A stretch of DNA of 64,000 nucleotides from Saxidomus purpurata (taxonomy: Eukaryota; Mollusca; Bivalvia; Venerida; Veneridae): contig JAFMSR010000009.1 in the NCBI GenBank assembly GCA_022818135.1, forward strand, positions 21,731,159-21,795,158, read 5' to 3'. Shown in pieces: positions 1-10,829 of this stretch (position 1 is its first letter; each line of letters opens with the position of its first letter). The notes below the pieces were generated by a model, which ran no database searches, was not told the DNA's origin, and worked only from the letters and a program-made list of their open reading frames with translations. The position numbers were made by a program, and so were the translations under genes.

Positions 1-302
1 GTAATGGACACTTTTTGTAGTATACCCCCGAAAGCAGTGAAAATGACCCCTATCAGTATCTCAAATTTATCAATAATAAAACTCTAAATTTGGCAACTCA
101 CCATTGTTTTTTATTTAAAATGTTTAGCAATTGATCCTATTTCACGAAACTACATGAATTGAGATTTCAAAATGTATTCAAACTGAAAAACCATAAAGAG
201 AAACTAGTTTTGAACAGTAAAAAAATACGTAAAATTTGTAGTCATTTGTCAAAGTGCTTTTTCTTAATGTTCAAGCAATGAGAATTTCTTAATTTTTTGC
301 AG
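1..302 (+). other. Presumed intron 3' end at window edge
   Basis: AT-rich sequence without an open frame. It ends in a T-rich tract followed by TTGCAG at 297-302, a strong splice acceptor for the coding segment that follows. The start of this intron and any earlier exons lie outside the window. Confidence 0.4.
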
Positions 303-515
303 AAGAATTGTTCAAACTTCACTTTATTGAAAACTAATTTAACTAGATGCCCACGTGCAACATGTCAAGCCCGCCATATGTCAAAAGGGCTAACCCCTTA
401 CCAAGTAGAGACAGGTCAAAATACACCTAAATATTGGATGTATCATCCATGTTGTACCACAGAGAAGTGGTCTCGATTTTTCTCTACGGCCAGTTATAAA
501 AAAGTTACAATATAA
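303..515 (+). CDS. Terminal exon of an unrecognised cysteine-rich protein (partial)
   Basis: A 70-codon open segment follows a strong splice acceptor (T-rich tract plus TTGCAG) and ends in TAA at 513-515. It reads K-N-C-S-N-F-T at the start, then a C-P-R-A-T-C motif and Y-H-P-C-C-T-T-E-K-W, ending S-Y-K-K-V-T-I. The five cysteines, including an adjacent pair, and two N-glycosylation-type sites (NFT, NLT) suggest a disulfide-bonded secreted or extracellular domain. I do not recognise the family; a growth-factor or cytokine-like cystine-rich domain is possible but unproven. No ATG context fits a start, so I read it as the last exon of a plus-strand gene entering from the left edge. A chance frame cannot be excluded. 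Confidence 0.45.
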   Translation, partial: KNCSNFTLLKTNLTRCPRATCQARHMSKGLTPYQVETGQNTPKYWMYHPCCTTEKWSRFFSTASYKKVTI

Positions 516-540
516 GCTATTTATAGTAACAACAAAGGGA

Positions 541-1010
541 AGTATTTCTAAAAACAAGGGTAGTCCATGGTGGTGAACATTTGTACAAAGTAACATCAAA
601 ATCCCTCCATGCATGAAGAAGAAATGCTCTAGACAAAGATATTCTTGACTTTGAACTTTAAGCTCTAAGTGTGACCTTGACCTTAGACCTAGGGACCTGG
701 TTCTTGCGCATGACACTCCGTCTCATGATGGTGAACATTTGTGCCAAGTTAAATTAAAATCCCTCCATGTATGAAAAAGATATGCTCCAGACAAAGTCAT
801 TCTTGAATTTGACCTTTAACCTCCAAGTGTGATCTTGACCTTAGACCTAGGGACCTGGTTCTTGCGCATGACACATTGTCTCATGATGGTGAACATTTGT
901 GCCAAGTAACATCAAAATCCCTCAATGCATGAATAAGATATGGTCCGGACAAAAGCAGACGGATGGACATACACCGAACTGCCAAAAGTGACAACTAAGT
1001 TGAGCTCACC
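541..1010 (+). repeat. Tandem dispersed repeat of TGACCTTGACC type, about 3 units
   Basis: Three imperfect units of about 160 bp begin near 560, 722 and 882. Each contains 'gatggtgaacatttgt', 'catcaaaatccctc', a 'gacaaag' segment and (units 1 and 2) a gaccttagacctagggacct block. The last unit ends in 'agacggatggacataca'. This resembles the abundant non-coding tandem repeats of bivalve genomes. Related arrays lie at 21797-22120, 54459-55125 and 61535-61870. The frame at 390-716 on the minus strand falls in this repeat and is not a gene. Confidence 0.75.
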
Positions 1011-1435
1011 GCAAGCGGGCTCGACAAAAATGATAGGTCACCAGCCTTTTTATTGAGAAAAATTAGCTGTTGTCTCAGGTGGAAGGGTGGTGTTGGAGGG
1101 GAGGCCATGTGTTTATTGCCACTAACGTAATACAGATAGCTAAATTAAACTTTAACTGGACAAATTGTGCATAGTAAAACACTTACAAATAATATGCAAC
1201 AAAAATGTATTCTTCTGAAACCATTTAATACAGTTTAAAAGTCAACCTTTGCTAAACACTGACATTTTGGGTGCTTTTAAAGGGAGGTAATAAATTTTCT
1301 TGATATTCTGATTTTTTTGCTATAGTTATATGTATAAATATCTTATAGTGATATAATTGCTCAAAATAATCCTTCTGTATGATTAAAAAAAAAAAGTAAT
1401 TAAATAACATTAAAATATAAGAGTACAAAAAACTT

Positions 1436-1550
1436 AACCAAGGTGTGACACCAATGCGGACGCCAGGGCGAGTAGGATAGCTCCCCTTTTCTTTGAAAAG
1501 TCGAGCTAAAAATACAGGTTCTTTCTGACAGTAAGGACTTTTCAATTAGA
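1436..1550 (+). repeat. Left arm of a ~110-bp inverted repeat pair
   Basis: This segment, with 'gagtaggatagctcccc' and 'aaatacaggttctttctgac', recurs in reverse complement at 2385-2490 with roughly 90% identity in the core. The two arms enclose about 840 bp with no coding signal. They may be terminal repeats of a foldback-type element or two independent insertions of the same dispersed repeat. Confidence 0.65.
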
Positions 1551-2384
1551 GTTTAGACAACTGACACTTTTGATTACTAGCGCGACTGCCATGTGCTATT
1601 TAACAGGTAGCGTCTAATTGGCTCCGCCTTCTTACGTATACTAGTCAACAATCGATTTTTGACTGACACAGGAAATTGCTGATATTAATTTGTTGGCGCT
1701 ACTAAAATTCGCCAACTGAAAGATTTTAGCGCCAGTTTTTTGTTTTTGGTGCATTTGGCTATTTTCATGGTGTGTGATTTTCACTCAACTTATTTTCAGA
1801 TACAAAAATTCGGATACGATAAGGAACAAGACCACCAAAATGTGCCGGACGGGCTTAGCAATTTCATCAGACCAAACAATATTTTGCATGTCAGGTCCGA
1901 CAGTCATTCGCCATGACTGCAGTCCTGAGCGAGTTCCGCATGTTTTTTATATCTAGTTTTTTGCATAGGAGCTCGATGTCAGGATTATGCTTTTCCAGCT
2001 TTGTTCTGTCTTTTTTACATTTATCTAAGAACCAAGCTAACAAAATATGATCTTATTTTCCCCGGATCATAACTTTCATATTTTACCACTGAAGTACCCA
2101 GTACACTGAAAAAAGAAAAGGAGTGACATACGCCATGTTATCCAACACAAACTGCTAAGAGTGATGTCCCGTTTTTATTTATTTTTATTTCATTTTTTTT
2201 TGCAACACTCATGGACAGTGCGCTCAATTTGTTCAAATGGTATGACAATATAATAGTCCATGACTGCTTCATTAAAAAAATTAAACTGTTCCGCCAGTTT
2301 TTGAAATTGCCACCACACTATGTTTACATGTATAGGTTCCGGTTCCATGTTGCGTCACATTGGTAGACGGAGAACCACTGAATA

Positions 2385-2490
2385 CATCAAAAGTCATTAC
2401 TGTCAGAAAGAACCTGTATTTTTAGCTTGACTTTTCAAAGAAAAGGGGAGCTATCCTACTCGCTCTGGTTTCAGCGTTGATGTCACACCT
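2385..2490 (-). repeat. Right arm of the ~110-bp inverted repeat pair
   Basis: Reverse-complement copy of 1436-1550. Its outer edge (gatgtcacacc) overlaps the last two codons and the stop of the orphan ORF at 2483-2947, so the present 3' end of that ORF is probably set by the repeat insertion. Confidence 0.65.
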
Positions 2491-2947
2491 CGATCCTTTT
2501 GGATTGAGCTCCTACGGTTTTTTGAAAACGTCTACCTTCATCAAAAAGGAATGCCAATAATGGGTCTAGAAGGACTTTAGTTTCATAATCTTCTGGTATG
2601 TTTCCCTCGCTTCCAAGGAGATTATTCAAAATTTCCACTCCTCTTCCAAATATGCTTCCAAATGGGTAACATTCTTGACTCTGTATCCCATCTATAAAAT
2701 TAAAAAACGTTTTTAGTGCGCATGTGGCATTGGAAAATAGTTCGTTTGTATCGGCATTACATTTCCTTAGCTGGCGCGGTATAAGACCAGCCGATGGCGT
2801 ATAAAAATATGCTCTGTATGCACAACGTATCAATTCTTTTTTATGAAATTTCTGGAACTTTTCATATAATGTTTGATCTTTTGGATCCAATCGAATTTTT
2901 TTAGCAGGTCGTCCACTACTGTCTGCCTCCGCCATATTCGGTTCCAT
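2483..2947 (-). CDS. Orphan 154-residue protein, possibly an exon
   Basis: A clean ATG-initiated frame of 154 codons on the minus strand, starting M-E-P-N-M-A-E-A-D. Near the N-terminus is a basic patch (residues about 13-19, RPAKKIR) that could be a nuclear localisation signal. The rest is a mixed hydrophobic/charged globular-type sequence with four cysteines, including FFNFIDGIQSQECYPFGSIF and a leucine-rich C-terminal part ending in LLDPLLAFLFDEGRRF. I recognise no domain. There is no signal peptide or membrane segment. Residue composition is far from AT-rich random translation, which supports real coding. A good splice donor (GAAG|GTAGAC) lies at 2536/2535, so the true exon may end at ..LAFLFDE; the last ~17 codons and the stop would then be intron and repeat. 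A domesticated or transposon-encoded ORF is an alternative. Confidence 0.55.
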   Translation of the reverse strand: MEPNMAEADSSGRPAKKIRLDPKDQTLYEKFQKFHKKELIRCAYRAYFYTPSAGLIPRQLRKCNADTNELFSNATCALKTFFNFIDGIQSQECYPFGSIFGRGVEILNNLLGSEGNIPEDYETKVLLDPLLAFLFDEGRRFQKTVGAQSKRIEV

Positions 2948-2999
2948 GTCGCTACATTTGTGTATTGATGAGCTTATGGTCTGCCGTCTTTAAATTAAA

Positions 3000-4380
3000 A
3001 TAAATTCACAGATTTCAAGGTGTCATGTCGCGCCATAGTCTAGGTTAAAAACTGCTAAATATGGTTCAAGATAAAACCCGGTTTAAAGCCGTCACTGACT
3101 GTACATAAAATAGTCTCAAGGTCAGAAAATTATGAAGAGCATTGTTGTAATATTCTGTATGAAAGTATTATCAGTAATTTGTAACGATCATTAAAACTTT
3201 AGTCCATTAAATGATGTGTTAGATAGAAAAGGAAGGCATTTTAAAACAAACATAGGCTATAAAATTTTCACAAGTGCTGCAAAATGCAGGCGCGTAGCTA
3301 CCTAGATCTATACGCAGGTACGCAGGTACTCCGGTGAATCCACATTATTTTTCAGAGATATACATTGTACATTTTTAAATTTTAAATTTCATTGTTTAAA
3401 CACGTTACACCTAGACTGGATTGATATATTCGTCAATGATCTATATTAATTTCAAAACTAGCTAGATGATTCTACTAATGTAAAGTATTCATCGTATATT
3501 TTCCGGGTGCAGGCTATTTCGATATAAAATGAGCGTGCCTTCTAACTGCGCATGACAGCTTCCTGGCACAACGGAGCCTACATACTGAGAACCTGATGGC
3601 AGAAATCAAGCCGTAAAGTCAGTCCTGAAATCCAGGTTGATTGGGATAGTAGCCCATTGGAAGACAAGGTGGTCCCTTACCGATGATAAGATTTTTATCT
3701 TTCTTAAAGCTTTGAATCTCGCAAACAGAGACCATTATCCAAATATTTATGTGTCCCTTGTTGTACTTCCTACAAGGCCCGTATCTACAGCGACGGCCGA
3801 TATAGAATTTGGGTATCAAATATGACGTCTGTGTGCCTTTTCTGGTCTAGCTATGCTCCCCAACTATGGCGAGCTTGACCTTGACGTAGCTCAAATTTAG
3901 GTAGAAAGTTTCTGATACGGTCAAGTATGACTATATCAAAATGTTAGGATAACTAACTATGATCCAACATGGATTCAACTCTGACGTAGGTCAAATTTAA
4001 TTTCAGAAAGACAATGCACCAAAGTAAAGCATAGATATATAAATGAACTTAGTCTAGCTCTTGGGACTGCTCTAAGCAAAATCTACTTCATAAACGCTGA
4101 CAATGCCAACTTGTGACAAGGGCTCTGCCTGGGGGCCTAGCATGTAGAACTTAAATTCCCCAAAGCATATTTTGCCGGGGGCTTCGCCCCCTGAATCACC
4201 GATCAAACTCTTCCCTCTACCCTAGGTGGGATTATTATCCCTTGCCCATTTAATGTATCCACATCTGCCATACCCTTCCTACGCGCCTAAAATGACGGTT
4301 AAATAGTGCAAACATTTGGTGATCAGTTGTTCAATCAATAAATTGTATGATGTTAATTCAGACGGTCTTGATTCAACGTA
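3000..4380. other. Non-coding stretch with one TGACCTTGACG repeat unit
   Basis: No gene recognised. Around 3866-4010 two related ~100-bp segments ('gaccttgacgtagctcaaattta' then 'gacgtaggtcaaatttaat') look like diverged units of the TGACCTTGACC repeat class. The rest is AT-rich single-copy-like sequence. The two opposed frames at 3619-3825 cover the same bases and are not supported as genes. Confidence 0.4.
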
Positions 4381-4384
4381 CCGT

Positions 4385-4804
4385 AACTACCTCCAGTCAA
4401 CCGGGGAGCAGTAATGCAAGGGGAGTGGTAGTGTAGTAGAGGTTAAGGTGCCAGACGCATATCTCGAAGGTTGCGGGGTTCGAGCCCCACTATATATATG
4501 GTCTCCAATCGTACCTACTCATATGTCACCAGTACAATTATTTCAAGGAATTGGACACGAAAGAAACTTAGTAAGCTTCCAGCTTTCTTTGCAATCGAGC
4601 TAAAATAAATTAGTGAATACTAATCCACCCGGATAATGATGGTTTACAGTTCATATGTGAAAAATTGTGTTAACTGTGCCTCTGCTAATGACACGGACAC
4701 CGTGCTTTACAGGTAGAAGTGGGGAAAAAGCTGACCATTTTCTGCTTACAGCAGAGCAGCAATAAATCTGACCAGGAACTGAATGACTACAGAGTGACAC
4801 GGAC
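4385..4804 (+). mobile_element. tRNA-related SINE, family 1, copy 1
   Basis: A tRNA-like head from about 4419 contains a degenerate A box (gtggtagtgtagtagagg) and a perfect pol III B box (GGTTCGAGCCC, about 4478-4488). A unique body follows with 'cgtacctactcatatg', 'cagctttcttt', 'ctaatccaccc' and 'gcagagcagcaataaatctg'. The same sequence, interrupted by a MITE, occurs at 28625-29389, which defines this as a repeat family. Homology begins about 35 bp before the tRNA-like head, so the true 5' end is uncertain. Confidence 0.7.
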
Positions 4805-4809
4805 GACAA

Positions 4810-5960
4810 CAAAGGTATCACCACGCAGTTCTCCTTTAGAACAATTATAGTATTATTTCGCCGTCCATGACGCTGTGGTATTATGTCTAATAGAGTGAAT
4901 ACACTGTCAGATACGTTCATTCATTTAGCTAGCATGAATGAAGACCCAGCCAATAAATTAAATAACATAGACTAGGATATAGACTGTACATACTTGTGTG
5001 ACATTTATGCGTTGAGTACAATTTACCAGGGATCGTATATACTAATATAATAAATCCTGAATTTACTGGGGTAGAGACAAACTGTGACTTTTCAAATTGT
5101 ACAAGTATGAGTTAGGAATTATGATACAGTTCATGTTTCAACTATAGCTGACAAGATCCAATTCAGAAAGCTTTGTTCGATGCGGGTACAGGTCAGAACT
5201 CCTGGGAATAGTTATCGCGAATGGTTCATACATATTGCAAGTTAAAATAAATGATGCATTTTGTCTGTAAGTACTGCTGCTTCTTTGAATTGAGTGTATT
5301 ACTATCCAATAAAATTTCAATGTTCATATTTCAAAATACAGCTGTACAAGCTTTGGCTTTTTTCAACAAAAGTTGTGGACAAAATGACAAATTTGAAGAA
5401 ATATTTCATAATTAATATTTCGTATTTAGATAATGTAGCTGAATATTTGTTCAGCCTTGTCTCAAAAGATGCGCAAAGGGTTTTGCAGCAGAAAACGTAA
5501 ATTCAAATTTCTTGATCTGTGTAAAGTTAATCAAACTATTTAGAAATCAAAGGTTGTCACTCTTAAGAAACGAATGCTTCCTCAAAGTTGTAACTAAGAG
5601 TCCGTGACTTGACCTTTCAAAGTATGGACCAGAAACTTGCGCACATCACTACATGTGCGGAAATTTGTGCCATTTAAAAAAGATCATTAAATGTTTCAAA
5701 GAGTTATGTACAGTCTGAGCAGGCAAAAAGTGCATAGATTAATACAAATCATTATTATAATTTTTTCAAACAGGAGCAGATTATACCCATTTATTCTCTA
5801 TGTATTTTACCTGACTATATATTCAGATGGAAACAGCACGCCATGTTTTTGTTTGGGAGATTTATCGTTGGTAGCGGATAATCCATATGAAAAACACATC
5901 CAGAAAAGGTTAGTTACATGTATTTTAGGTTTCAGAGGATGGTGAAGGATATAGAATGCA
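4810..5960. other. AT-rich non-coding stretch
   Basis: Only short open frames with low-complexity translation are present. No splice-bounded exon or repeat was recognised. Confidence 0.4.
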
Positions 5961-5962
5961 TC

Positions 5963-6090
5963 CTTTTCCAGAGACATCCCTGCCTGGAATACATCACTGA
6001 TATATCGGACCGCGGGTTTTATGTCTCATCCGATTGACCAACAAAATATGTTAGTGAAGAAGCGGGGATTCGGCCCTGGTCCAAAACATG
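5963..6090 (-). mobile_element. Diverged SINE fragment (central block and tRNA-side part)
   Basis: The plus-strand text 'agagacatccctgcctgg...atatcggaccgcgggtttt...gtctcatccgattgacc...gaagcggggattcggccctgg' aligns in order with the SINE in the 13-16 kb array (agagacacccctag...gggacttcggttt...agcaggggagcgaacctgcgacccctgg). The element therefore lies on the minus strand. It is old and truncated. Confidence 0.5.
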
Positions 6091-7020
6091 TTTTTTTCGA
6101 GGAGTATAAGCAGTCAACATTGTCATCAACCATCAATTAAACTAAAAATGTTTGTCACACATGATTGGTCATTGTAGGATTAATTAGGGCATTGACTGTC
6201 ACACCACGGTTATTATTATCTTATGATTTTCCCTTCAAGAATTCAGAAGGTGTCTAAGGTTGTTTATATTTAAGTAAAAACAACACTGTAGTAGCATCTA
6301 TCCTAATGAAGTAAATAATCTCAATAGACGGCAGACAAAGTTTTTAAAGTCTGCTTAGGTTTCTCAATTGTCATCAAATATGTGTGTTTGTTACATTTGA
6401 GGAATACACTTGTTAAATTGAACATCACTGAATACTCATTTGTCTTCCAGATTTAGGACAGAAATAAATATTTAACACGGTCTTCGACCACAAAAGAGGA
6501 GTTTATCGATCTTCTGTCAGAGACATCAGAAACGACCTTAAACAGTTAAAGTGAATTCACTCATCATGCAAATCTCTAAAGAAATTAAATAAATATATCA
6601 AAAATGTATTTATGTACGGATTTATCCACATAACATGCTCTTCTGGTAAAATCCATGCTTATTTGTAATTTGTATATATGTTTGAAGCTATAAACATGCA
6701 TATACTCAACAAAATAAGAAACTTCCGCTAAGTTTGCTTCAACATAGCTGGATTAAAACAAATCGGGGGATCCTTATTGGAAGGTGATTGCCTTCCAAAC
6801 TCTTTGCACCAGGATTGGATTGAGCCCTACAACAACCATTTGAACTTTTTTTTTTACTAATCAGTATCAATATAGTGTCATAAAATCAAAATCAAATCTT
6901 TCTGATACTCTTTCCATGTACAATCAGTTTTGATAAAAAACTTTGACTTTGACAATTTATATTCAAACTAATGTAAATCAATTAAACAAACAGTAATAAT
7001 TATTGTACATAACAAATAGT
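6091..7020. other. AT-rich non-coding stretch
   Basis: No gene or repeat recognised. Short A/T-rich runs only. Confidence 0.4.
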
Positions 7021-7024
7021 TACT

Positions 7025-7587
7025 TTGTACTTTGTTACCAAAATTTATGACAAGAGGGATGATTTTAATTTTAATATTGTAAATTTCCCCCATTTGGATG
7101 GGGATGTACCTCATGCTACATCTTATGAGGTATACATTTTCAGTTAATTCGGTTTGCCAGAGCGTGTAGTCATGTTGAGGATTTCAATGAACGTAATCAA
7201 TATATTACAAATAAACTTCTTCAACAGGGCTACCGTTATTACAAATTGCGTAAATATTTTGCTAAATTTTACTATCGTAATTCTGATTTGGTTTTGAAAT
7301 TCAATAGTAATCTAAAGACTCTTCTGCGAGAAGGTATTTCAAAACCCGATTTTTATAGGGATGTGGTTTACAAACTTCGTAAGATTTTGGGTCATGGCAA
7401 TTTTCCAACTGTATTTGCTAAAATTATAAAACGTTTTGTTAAAAGAGGTTACGACCCTACTGTTTTTGAGACACACCGCATGTTTGGTGTTCAACCCGTT
7501 TACAGTTGGACGCTATGCTTCCCTCTTTGATTGTGTCTGACGGAAGAGGGGGAGGACTCTGTGATGGGCAGTTTTTAAATCCCACTG
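7025..7587 (+). pseudogene. Decayed 3' end of a retrotransposon reverse-transcriptase ORF
   Basis: Three consecutive frames translate to one recognisable protein tail. They run KIYDKRDDFNF...NFPHLDGDVP (to ~7137), then after a frameshift QLIRFARACSHVEDFN through GYRYYKLRKYFAKFYYRN, LREGISKPDFY and KLRKILGHGNF, then after further shifts VGRYASLFDCV and EDSVMGSF to a stop at ~7587. From memory of the family, this order (IYDKRDDF / NFP.LDG.VP / QLIRFAR / GYRY.KLRK.F.KFYRR / final ALFDC..) is the C-terminal region of a reverse-transcriptase protein common in mollusc, lancelet and cnidarian genomes. The RT catalytic core is absent, so the copy is 5'-truncated. At least two frameshifts and one internal stop make it dead. 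The 3' region of the same element seems to continue to ~8200. Confidence 0.7.
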
Positions 7588-7996
7588 GGACGAAACTGTT
7601 TTGATTTCTGTCCTCTGGCCTGTTTCGTCGGGCCCTTAAGGGTGTTTCTCTTGGTGCTCTGCCTTCTGCAAATGCATTGAGTACATACGTTTTTTGGTTC
7701 TCAAGGTTTGCTTTTTATATATTTATACACGAGCATTTTTGTGTTTTACATACCATGCCTTTTGTTTCCATTGCGTGTGTTAGAGATTCACCTAGCAGGG
7801 ATTACTTTTATTTACACTGTCCTGTGACTTTGGAACATGGTGGGGGTAAGAGTGAGGTTGGGTGCGCACCATAAACCGGTTTAAGCTCCCCAGTGGTGTT
7901 TTTGCCACTGACCGTTCCAAGGCGGTGCCCCACTGTGTTCCGTTAATTGTTCGTTTTGTCCTCGTGTGTTTGCTTTGTATGTTTGTGTGTGTACAT

Positions 7997-8090
<94 letters not shown>

Positions 8091-8200
8091 GGTGGTGTGC
8101 ACTTCTGGGTGCTGTGGGGCTCGTTTTGGGGAGGCTGCGTTTTTGGTACGTGGCATTCCCTGTTTGATATTATTTTTGTTTTTGTGGGCACTTGTGTATT
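7588..8200 (+). mobile_element. Probable 3' untranslated tail of the retroelement, GC-richer than surroundings
   Basis: Immediately after the RT remnant the sequence is clearly less AT-rich and non-repetitive ('cctctggcctgtttcgtcgggcccttaa', 'gcaccataaaccggtttaag', 'gtggtgtttttgccactgacc'). It then enters the TG microsatellite and a T/G-rich end (~8090-8190). Continuity of composition and the abrupt return to AT-rich DNA after ~8200 suggest one insertion spanning 7025-8200. Confidence 0.5.
7984..8090 (+). repeat. (TG)n microsatellite
   Basis: About 100 bp of near-pure TG dinucleotides, interrupted once by TTC near 8030. It explains every Cys/Val- or Thr/His-rich frame in 7862-8264, none of which is a gene. 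Confidence 0.97.
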
Positions 8201-10730
8201 AATTAGATGGGAAAGTCTGAATCAAATATGGATATTATGGTCTAGTTTTTGGAAAATCAGCTAGAAAGTCTTGAAATTGAAACGGAATTTCGAAGTCGGT
8301 CTTTATTTAGACATTGATCTGATTTTGGGTCAGGATAAAATACCAATAACTTAGTACTTGAATTCATTTCATAACATTAGTTATAAAGGTTCATCAATGT
8401 ATATCACATGTGAACGACAAGTACACTCAGAATTTACAGTACATGATAATACTAGAAAGTAATTGTACAACATGACGAAACAGTTTTGAAATTAATTTTA
8501 CCTAAATACTTATTGAATTCAACTTAATCTTTTACCAGAGAAGTGCGGGCTATTTAACTGCTTAAATAACTCGTTGTTGCAAGCTGACATATTTTGAAAT
8601 CACCTTCCATTAGTATTTCAATACTGATTTTATATGCGTTTAAAAAGTTAGTCATGATGCACCGTTTGGTGCAAAAACGATGGTCAAAGGTTATCAGTCA
8701 TGTGTATTGTTCCTTGGAAGAACGTCTTGGTTTAAGGTCATGCAAGGCAACGACGGTAAAAACCACCTTTGTATCTTTCACTTTCGCTGACTGCGATTTT
8801 GGCAAACACGTTCGATCATGCCCATGGGAAAAATAGAGCACGCCTGCCTGTCGGGAGAGGATCCCTTGTCTTTATATAGAATAGAAGGAGACACATAGTT
8901 TCCAATAAGTTTCTATAGCAACTACTGACTTCCTTAGCAATCACTGACTTACCCTAGCACCATTACAACTACTAATTCCCTCCTATTGCTAAGCGTATTG
9001 CAGGAAGTGGACTTTATTTGGCGCACTTGGTTTTAGCAATGAAACGGAGTGGTCCGAGTGGCATAGATAATCTTTTTTTCAGAGTTGACCATCAGCAACA
9101 AAGCCCGTGTGACTAAGTCACAAAAATTTATTCATGCTGTTGCCAAGTTTTTAGTAGACTTTGATCATAAATTGTGACAAAAGAAATAAAATTTTACCTT
9201 ATCCTGCAGTCAAACTTGGATACTAATGCATGTATATCAAACTCCCCAGGACTACGGAAAAGTGTTTGCAATATCTCAATATGTTACACAGGTTTCATAT
9301 CATAAGAACGATATAATTAATTGTTCTTAGACATAGTACACTTAGTACAAAGTGCTCATGGTGAGCTATAATGAAGCTTGATATCCATCGTCTGTCTGTT
9401 CACACTTAACTTTGTGTATGCAAAAGAGGATGCATTTTCAGCGACTACTGAGATGACTACAATAAATAATGAAACTTCCGGGCTCTAACTTTGTCATGAT
9501 TTGACGGATTTTAAAATTACTTAGCACAAATGTGAAGCACATAAAGACGAAGTGTCACGTACAAAACCCACATCCCTGCCCCAAAGGTCAATGTCACACT
9601 AAAGGTAATGGAACCCAGTATATATACACATGTTCATGTCCGGATTATAACACTGTATACACTGAATGATTTTAAAATTTAAAAAAATCGTTCAGCACAC
9701 GCAAATTAAGTGCTGTATGCAAGTACCTGGTCCAAACCTTGATGGTCAAGGTTGCAGACTGTGAAACACTGCTTTTAGGACATTCCTCGCTCACGAGGTA
9801 CAACTTTTGATTGTCTTTTGGAGCAATGGTAACTCAACAGTGAGTGATACAGGGTTATCATGGCCTTCTTGTTTATCATATCACAAACTTCATGTGTATT
9901 ACGACTCTATGAAACATTCGGGAAGGTTGGTGGCCTACAAGGTAGTACAGGTAAACTACATGCTCTATGGGAATTAAAGATCTATTACAAATGTTCCTAC
10001 ATTTAAATAGAAACATTAAAGAGATTTTTAATCATTATAGAACTATTAAAGATATGTAAAATTTAATAAATATATTAAAGTAAATGTAGTTTACCACAAA
10101 TTTAATTAATTTTATTAGATTGTTGTGATAATGAAAAAATCCTATTCTTCACAAAATATAGTCTAAGAATTGCCGTATAGGTTAGATAAAAAGATAACTA
10201 AAAATAGAAACACAAGTACATATTTGATAAGTGGTAGTAAAAAAGCTATTTTTATACACCCTCAAACACAAGTTTGAAAGTTACTGAGTAGGTTTCTCGA
10301 TACATAGGTAGCCGAGAACAGCTAGCAGTAAGCAAACATTATTTTTCCAAGCACCGTAAACTTATGAAGCAGAACATAAGCACGTTTAATAATTAAAGGG
10401 CCAATTAAAGTACTGAAAGACTGTGATAAACAGGTCTGAAACTATGCCTGGGCTCGAGAGAGCTTTGAAGTATATGGAGCTTGGCAGACATGTAAGTCAA
10501 GGTGAGCAGAACAAATCAATGCCATTAGTTAGTGAGACATACTTATGTCATAATTCTTAGTTATATCAAGGACGGAATTCTTTTTGGATAAATTAAAGCG
10601 AATGCGATATAGAAAAATTATACCCAAACGACAGTTAAATATATACGATAGTGTTATTCTTCTTTTTGAGTTTTATACATTGATTCCATGCTGCCCATAT
10701 TCCAAACGTTCCCTGAAGCAGTTAGTTATT
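8200..10730. other. AT-rich non-coding stretch
   Basis: No gene recognised. 9960-10090 is a low-complexity run with repeated attaaaga/atattaaag words. The frame at 8594-8836 has no domain or splice support. Confidence 0.4.
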
Positions 10731-10734
10731 GTTG

Positions 10735-10820
10735 TTTTCGGGGTACGTGCAATATGCAGAAAGTATCAAAGTTCCAGAGACAACCCTGGTTCTTTTACAT
10801 GTCTCGGTGTATAGCAGGTT
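10735..10820 (-). mobile_element. SINE fragment, same family as the 13-16 kb array
   Basis: The plus strand reads 'gtgcaatatgcagaaagtatcaaagttccagagacaaccctggttcttttacatg', closely matching the array unit 'gtgcaatatacagaaagtatcccagttccagagacacccctagttcttttacatg'. The tRNA-like head is missing. Confidence 0.6.
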
Positions 10821-10829
10821 CAGTTAATA

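Noticed and set aside
390..716. 108-residue minus-strand frame
   Set aside because: It lies in the tandem TGACCTTGACC repeat and overlaps the splice-supported exon at 303-515 on the other strand.
1252..1545. 97-residue minus-strand frame
   Set aside because: Its N-terminal half is the dispersed inverted repeat and the rest is AT-rich low-complexity sequence.
7862..8264. Overlapping Cys/Val-rich and Thr/His-rich open frames on both strands
   Set aside because: They are translations of a TG/CA microsatellite.
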